Positions 12,827-16,276 of a stretch of DNA of 16,276 nucleotides are shown here, piece after piece. The translations under genes were made by a program, and so were the position numbers. The notes beneath the pieces are model-generated. The model worked only from the letters and a program-made list of their open reading frames with translations, did no database searches and had not been told where the DNA came from. The stretch lies in NCBI GenBank assembly GCA_900754605.1, contig CAAEDK010000003.1:1-16276 (forward strand), read 5' to 3'. How positions within the stretch are numbered: position 1 is the stretch's first letter; each line of letters starts with the position of its first letter. The DNA is from an uncultured Oscillospiraceae bacterium. GTDB lineage: Bacteria; Bacillota_A; Clostridia; Oscillospirales; Oscillospiraceae.

Positions 12827-12860
12827 AACGCCGCGCCGTGGAAGGACACGGCGCGGCGTT
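12827..12860 (-). terminator. Strong hairpin terminator after the Mrp gene
   Basis: A perfect 14-bp GC-rich stem, AACGCCGCGCCGTG (12827-12840) with 12847-12860, has a 6-nt loop. On the minus strand it starts 5 nt after the Mrp stop and is followed by TTTGCCGCGTTTTG, an interrupted T tract. It separates mrp from xpt, which has its own promoter. Confidence 0.75.
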
Positions 12861-12865
12861 GGGCA

Positions 12866-13687
12866 TTATTTCCCCTCCAGCTTGTCGGCGGCAGCCTCCA
12901 GCCAGCTGCCCTGGAAGGACTCGATGTCTCCGGCGTCGGTAAGGGCGGCCAGGGCCGGGTCGATGGGCATCTCCGCCAGCACGGGCAGATGGTGGCGCTC
13001 CGCAGCTTCGGCAGTTTTGCCCTGGCCGAAGAGATGGATCTGCTTCCCGCAGTCCGGGCAGGTGACATAGCTCATGTTCTCCACCAGGCCCACGATGGGG
13101 ACCTCCATCATCTCTGCCATCTTCACGGCTTTCTCCACCACCATGCTCACCAGCTCCTGGGGAGAGGCCACGATCACGATGCCGTCCAGGGGAATGGACT
13201 GGAACACACTGAGGGACACATCGCCGGTTCCCGGCGGCATATCCACGAACAGGTAGTCGCAGTTCCACAGCACGTCGGTCCAGAACTGCTGGACCACGCC
13301 GGAGATGACCGGGCCCCGCCAGATGACCGGGTCCGTCTCGTTGGGCAGCAGCAGGTTGGTGCTCATCACCTGAATGCCGGTTTTGGACACCATGGGATAC
13401 AGGCCCGCCTCGCTGCCTGTGGCCTGGCCGTGGATGCCGAAGGCCTTGGGGATGGAGGGACCGGTGACGTCGGCATCCAGAATGCCGACCTGATGGCCCC
13501 GGCGGCGCATGGTGACCGCCAGCTGGCTGGTGACCATGGACTTTCCGACGCCGCCCTTGCCGGACACGATGCCGAACACCTTACCGATGTGGGCTTCGGG
13601 ATGGTGCTCCTTCAGCAGGGACTGGGGTTCCTGCCGCTCGCTGCAGCTCTCGCCGCAGGTGGAGCAGTCGTGGGTGCATTCGCTCAT
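12866..13687 (-). CDS. Mrp/NBP35-family Fe-S cluster carrier ATPase
   Basis: A cytoplasmic P-loop ATPase thought to bind and hand over [4Fe-4S] clusters to apoproteins. The 273-residue protein starts at ATG 13687, with AGGAGA 10 nt upstream; an upstream in-frame extension lacks an RBS. The N-terminus is Cys-rich (CTHDCSTCGESC, residues 4-15), as in Nbp35-like carriers. The deviant Walker A KGGVGKS (44-50), DADVTGPS (71-78), DMPPGTGD (149-156) and the bridging CPDC motif (Cys210, Cys213) are all intact. The gene is 91 nt downstream of the SbcC-like gene and ends at a strong terminator. Confidence 0.93.
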   Translation of the reverse strand: MSECTHDCSTCGESCSERQEPQSLLKEHHPEAHIGKVFGIVSGKGGVGKSMVTSQLAVTMRRRGHQVGILDADVTGPSIPKAFGIHGQATGSEAGLYPMVSKTGIQVMSTNLLLPNETDPVIWRGPVISGVVQQFWTDVLWNCDYLFVDMPPGTGDVSLSVFQSIPLDGIVIVASPQELVSMVVEKAVKMAEMMEVPIVGLVENMSYVTCPDCGKQIHLFGQGKTAEAAERHHLPVLAEMPIDPALAALTDAGDIESFQGSWLEAAADKLEGK

Positions 13688-13734
13688 AGTATGGATATCT
13701 CCTTTTTTCGCTTTCGCGTAATTGATAAACACAG

Positions 13735-13768
13735 GCTCCCGGCCCCGCCGCTGCGGGGAACGGGGAGC
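13735..13768 (-). other. Nested hairpin between the SbcC-like gene and mrp
   Basis: An outer GCTCCC/GGGAGC stem (13735-13740 and 13763-13768) encloses CCCCGC/GCGGGG (13743-13748 and 13753-13758). On the minus strand it begins about 10 nt after the SbcC-like stop. No T run follows, so it may slow or process the transcript rather than end it. A small GNRA-capped stem (CGC-GAAA-GCG) follows before the mrp RBS. Confidence 0.4.
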
Positions 13769-13778
13769 ATTCCATATC

Positions 13779-16034
13779 TTATACCTCTACCGCCGCATCC
13801 GTCAACCGCTGGACGAAAACTTCCCTGTCTCCGGCAAAAAATTCCCCCTCCCGGCTGTGGCAGGTGAAGAGCAGGATCTGCCGGTTCCCGGCGGCCTCTT
13901 TCAAAAACTGCAGGGCCGCAGCGCAGCGGCTGTCGTCAAAATTGGCCAGGGCGTCGTCCAGCACGATGGGCACCTGCTTCTCCGGCGGCAGCACCAGCTC
14001 ACAGATGGCCAGGCGCACCGCCAGATACAGCTGGTCCAGCGCGCCGGCGGAGAGCAGGGCGGCATCCCGGAACACCGGGTCTCCCACAGGCTCTGCCGAG
14101 AGGCGGAAGCTCCGGTCCAGCACCACACCGGCATAGCGGTTGTCGGTCAGTCGGGAAAAGATCTCCGCTGCCCGGCGGCCCAGAGCGGGAGAGAAGCGGT
14201 TCTGCAGGGCGGTGTTGGCCCCCTCCAGTGCCTCCATAGCCAGCCGGAGAGCGCTGTACTCCGTTTCCAGCCGCTCCTTTCGGGCAGCCAGGTCCTCGGC
14301 AGAAGCCCGCAGCACCGCGGGATCGCCCGCGGCGTGGAGCTGGCCGTCCAGACGGTCCGCGGAGGAGCGGGCCTCCGCCAGTGCGGCGCGGACCCGGCCC
14401 AGCTCCGTGGAGATGGCCTCCCGGCTCCGGACGGGAGCGGGGACATCCGCCTCCGGCGTGCCGGGAGCGGGCGCCTGCTGGACCTGAAGCTCATAGCGCA
14501 TCCGTGCCTCCCGGGCGGCGGTCTCCGCCTCCGCCAGCTCCTTCCGCCGGACGGCACAGGCCCGGAGCAGCTGGTCCGCCGTGGGGATGTCGAAGGCGTC
14601 GGGAGCGAAGCGCCGGACCTCCAGCAGGATGCCCTGTTCGTTGGAGGAGAGACTACTATATAAGGTGTCCGCTGCGGCGGACTTGGCGTTGACACTGGCC
14701 TGGGCGGCGTCCCGGGCCTCGCACAGCTTGGCGTAATCCTCAGCCAGCTGGCGGATGGCATCCAGGTCCGCGGTGCCGAAGCGCTTCAACCGGAGTTCTG
14801 CCCAGCCGGCCTGAAACGCCCGCTTTTTCAAAAAGAGAGCGAGGGCGCACACGCAGGAGAATCCGGCTAGCATGGTGAGAAGCGCAAGCAGCTTGCTGTG
14901 GCTGCCTGTGAGAAAAAGTACCGCATAGGTCACGACGAAACACAGTGGGACACCAATTAAAAAAGTCAGCACGCCGGGGACCGGATTCCATTTGACAGGC
15001 TCGTTCTCAGTTCCTGCGGCCTCTCGCCGGGCGCTCTCCGGACTCTGCCCGGCAAAGGGACTCTCATTCACAGCGGCCTCCGCCCGCAGCAATGCCTTCA
15101 TGGCCTCGTCCCGCTCCGACCGGGCCTTGTCCACGGCTCTCCGGGTGGTCTCCAGATTGACGATGGCGCCGCGGAGCCGGGCGATGGTCTCGTTCTCCGG
15201 GATTTGGTCCTGCTGAAGCCGCTCCTGCACCTGCGCGGCGCGGACCTCTGCCTGTTCCGCCGCCGATGCGGCACCGGAGAGGGCCTGGCGGCGCTGGGCG
15301 GCCTCCCAGCGGTTGCAGTCCGTCAGTTCCGCCTGTAGGATCTCCGCCCGACGGGACAGAGCTTCGACCTCGGAGCGGGCCTGCACCAGCTGCCGGGCCA
15401 GAGAGTTGCTCTCCGACAGCTGACGGTCCAGTTCGGCCAGCTCCGTCTCCAGAGCGGGGAGCTGCCCGGTCCTGTTATGGCGGCGACGATTCAGCTGCTT
15501 TTTCAGGGCATCCGCAGCCTCTGTATAGGAGGTGCCCTCCTCTCCGGAGGAGATCAAGGCCGCGATGCGCCGTTCCAGCTCGGCGTCCTGGCTGATGGGC
15601 AGGTTATTCTGCCGGATAAAGGCGCTGCGCTCAAAGACCTCCCGGCTGATGCCCAGCAGGGTCTCGCCGCAGGCGGCACCGGTCAGGCCCGGCACAGGCT
15701 CGTTGGTACCGGCGTATACGGCACTGAATTCCCCCATGGGGCTGGTCTGCCGCCGGGTGGCGCGGGTCAGAGTCAACTCCCCCAGTTCCGTGCCGCAGTC
15801 CATCCGGCCGGACATGGCCGCGCCTGACCAGGGAGCAAAGCGGTTTTTATCCGCGATAAAACCAGCGCGGTCCCGCTCCCGGCTGTTGACACCATATAAA
15901 ATAGAGAGCAGAAAGGCGCACCAGGTGGACTTTCCAGTCTCGTTGGGGGCTTCGATGATATTCAGACCGTCCCCCAGCTCCAAAGACCGGCCCTGGAGTT
16001 TGCCGAAGGTGGCGGTCATGCGATGAATCCGCAG
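13779..16034 (-). CDS. SbcC/YhaN-like ABC-type ATPase with a central membrane hairpin
   Basis: A large (751 residues from the proposed start) Rad50/SbcC-type protein. The N-terminal half-site has Walker A APNETGKST (about 29-37), and the C-terminal half-site has the signature LSAGALDQLYLAVR and Walker B VPIVLDDALANFDD. Between them lie long coiled coils (about 180-320 and 410-600) and two hydrophobic segments (about 353-376 and 382-402), so the apex of the coil is membrane-embedded, as in YhaN-type relatives. The RBS AGGAGGG (16041-16047) fits a CTG start at 16034 (6 nt spacing), giving LRIHRMTATFGKL, which matches the usual first strand of the family; the ATG at 16019 is 21 nt away. A nuclease partner (SbcD/YhaO) usually lies next door but none is seen within the window. 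Its role is presumably DNA processing or repair at the membrane. Confidence 0.82.
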   Translation of the reverse strand: MRIHRMTATFGKLQGRSLELGDGLNIIEAPNETGKSTWCAFLLSILYGVNSRERDRAGFIADKNRFAPWSGAAMSGRMDCGTELGELTLTRATRRQTSPMGEFSAVYAGTNEPVPGLTGAACGETLLGISREVFERSAFIRQNNLPISQDAELERRIAALISSGEEGTSYTEAADALKKQLNRRRHNRTGQLPALETELAELDRQLSESNSLARQLVQARSEVEALSRRAEILQAELTDCNRWEAAQRRQALSGAASAAEQAEVRAAQVQERLQQDQIPENETIARLRGAIVNLETTRRAVDKARSERDEAMKALLRAEAAVNESPFAGQSPESARREAAGTENEPVKWNPVPGVLTFLIGVPLCFVVTYAVLFLTGSHSKLLALLTMLAGFSCVCALALFLKKRAFQAGWAELRLKRFGTADLDAIRQLAEDYAKLCEARDAAQASVNAKSAAADTLYSSLSSNEQGILLEVRRFAPDAFDIPTADQLLRACAVRRKELAEAETAAREARMRYELQVQQAPAPGTPEADVPAPVRSREAISTELGRVRAALAEARSSADRLDGQLHAAGDPAVLRASAEDLAARKERLETEYSALRLAMEALEGANTALQNRFSPALGRRAAEIFSRLTDNRYAGVVLDRSFRLSAEPVGDPVFRDAALLSAGALDQLYLAVRLAICELVLPPEKQVPIVLDDALANFDDSRCAAALQFLKEAAGNRQILLFTCHSREGEFFAGDREVFVQRLTDAAVEV

Positions 16035-16075
16035 ATCAATCCCTCCTACTATGTATACATTTTATTTCCATGGAC

Positions 16076-16081
16076 ATTATA
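16076..16081 (-). promoter_or_regulatory. Extended -10 promoter of the SbcC-like gene
   Basis: On the minus strand TGGTATAAT provides a perfect -10 (16076-16081) with the TGn extension. The -35 region is poor (TGTGCA at 17 bp). Transcription would start near 16069, about 35 nt before the proposed CTG start, which supports a start near 16034 and argues against an unseen upstream gene in the same transcript. Confidence 0.55.
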
Positions 16082-16197
16082 CCACTGTCGCCTCCGTTTG
16101 CACAGCTTATTTTCCCAACCTGCGCAAGGGGAAAGGGGACGAAAGCCGGAGAAATCGCCACAGCAATCAGAAAAATAAAAAAACCTCGAAAAAGGTA

Positions 16198-16226
16198 TTG
16201 ACAAAAGGGGAAGGATTTGGTATTCT
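16198..16226 (+). promoter_or_regulatory. Strong promoter pointing out of the right edge
   Basis: TTGACA (16198-16203) and TATTCT (16221-16226) are 17 bp apart. Upstream lie A-tracts (about 16168-16194) that resemble an UP element. The 50 nt after it contain no clear start codon with an RBS, so the product may be a structured or stable RNA such as an rRNA operon leader; this cannot be decided from the window. The interval from 16082 to 16197 contains no gene that I can support. Confidence 0.6.
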
Positions 16227-16276
16227 AACAAAGCTGTCGGCGCGGTGATGAGCCGGGCCGGGAAGAAATGAAAAAA

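Noticed and set aside
13722..14663. Open frame of 313 codons on the plus strand
   Set aside because: It is antisense to the SbcC-like gene, lacks an RBS and shows low-complexity Gln/Gly/Arg composition typical of shadow frames.

Overview
The window looks like the chromosome of a GC-rich gut Clostridia, probably an Oscillospiraceae relative of Flavonifractor, Lawsonibacter or Intestinimonas. I infer this from codon use, strong AGGAGG ribosome-binding sites, and the mix of guaA, xpt, Mrp and tRNA genes; no marker gene fixes the species. The flanks are clearly more GC-rich than the 8 kb insert between them.

Layout. (1) Bases 1-525 hold the 3' part of one tRNA-Leu(CAG), a complete identical copy 160 bp further on, a strong terminator and a hairpin-rich non-coding stretch. 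(2) Bases 526-1690 are a decayed gene on the minus strand, with at least three frameshifts and one in-frame stop. (3) Bases about 1766-9788 form a compact integrative and mobilizable element inserted at the 3' end of guaA. It carries a tet(W)-type ribosomal-protection tetracycline resistance gene behind an attenuator leader, a TnpV remnant, a MobV relaxase with an oriT-like site just upstream, a RepA-like ATPase, a MobC-like ribbon-helix-helix protein, a tyrosine integrase, a small excisionase-like protein and a divergent XRE regulator. (4) From 9776 onward the host chromosome continues on the minus strand: guaA, a lipoprotein gene, xpt, an Mrp/NBP35 Fe-S ATPase and a large SbcC/YhaN-like ATPase with two membrane segments. 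The right edge holds a promoter pointing out of the window.

How it fits together. The guaA stop region is duplicated. A 13-bp core with one mismatch is found at 9776-9788 (the end of intact guaA) and at 1766-1778, where it is followed directly by a rho-independent terminator on the guaA strand. The simplest reading is that the element split guaA from its own terminator and supplied a new last few codons and a new bidirectional terminator. A 17-bp repeat (GTTATCAAATYGTTATC) lies inside each end and is a candidate arm-type integrase site. The xis, int, mobC and repA genes are almost contiguous behind a perfect-consensus promoter that faces away from the XRE gene. The oriT region sits between repA and mobV. 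There are no conjugation (type IV secretion) genes, so transfer would need a helper element.

The metabolic genes beside the insertion (xpt, guaA) serve guanine-nucleotide salvage and synthesis. guaA is a known integration target for mobile elements. The main points worth attention are the element's structure at guaA, the pMV158-like oriT, the divergent tet(W) with two successive leader peptides and attenuators, the inverted arrays of 9-bp repeats at the repA stop, the internally deleted tnpV, and the likely CTG start of the SbcC-like gene.
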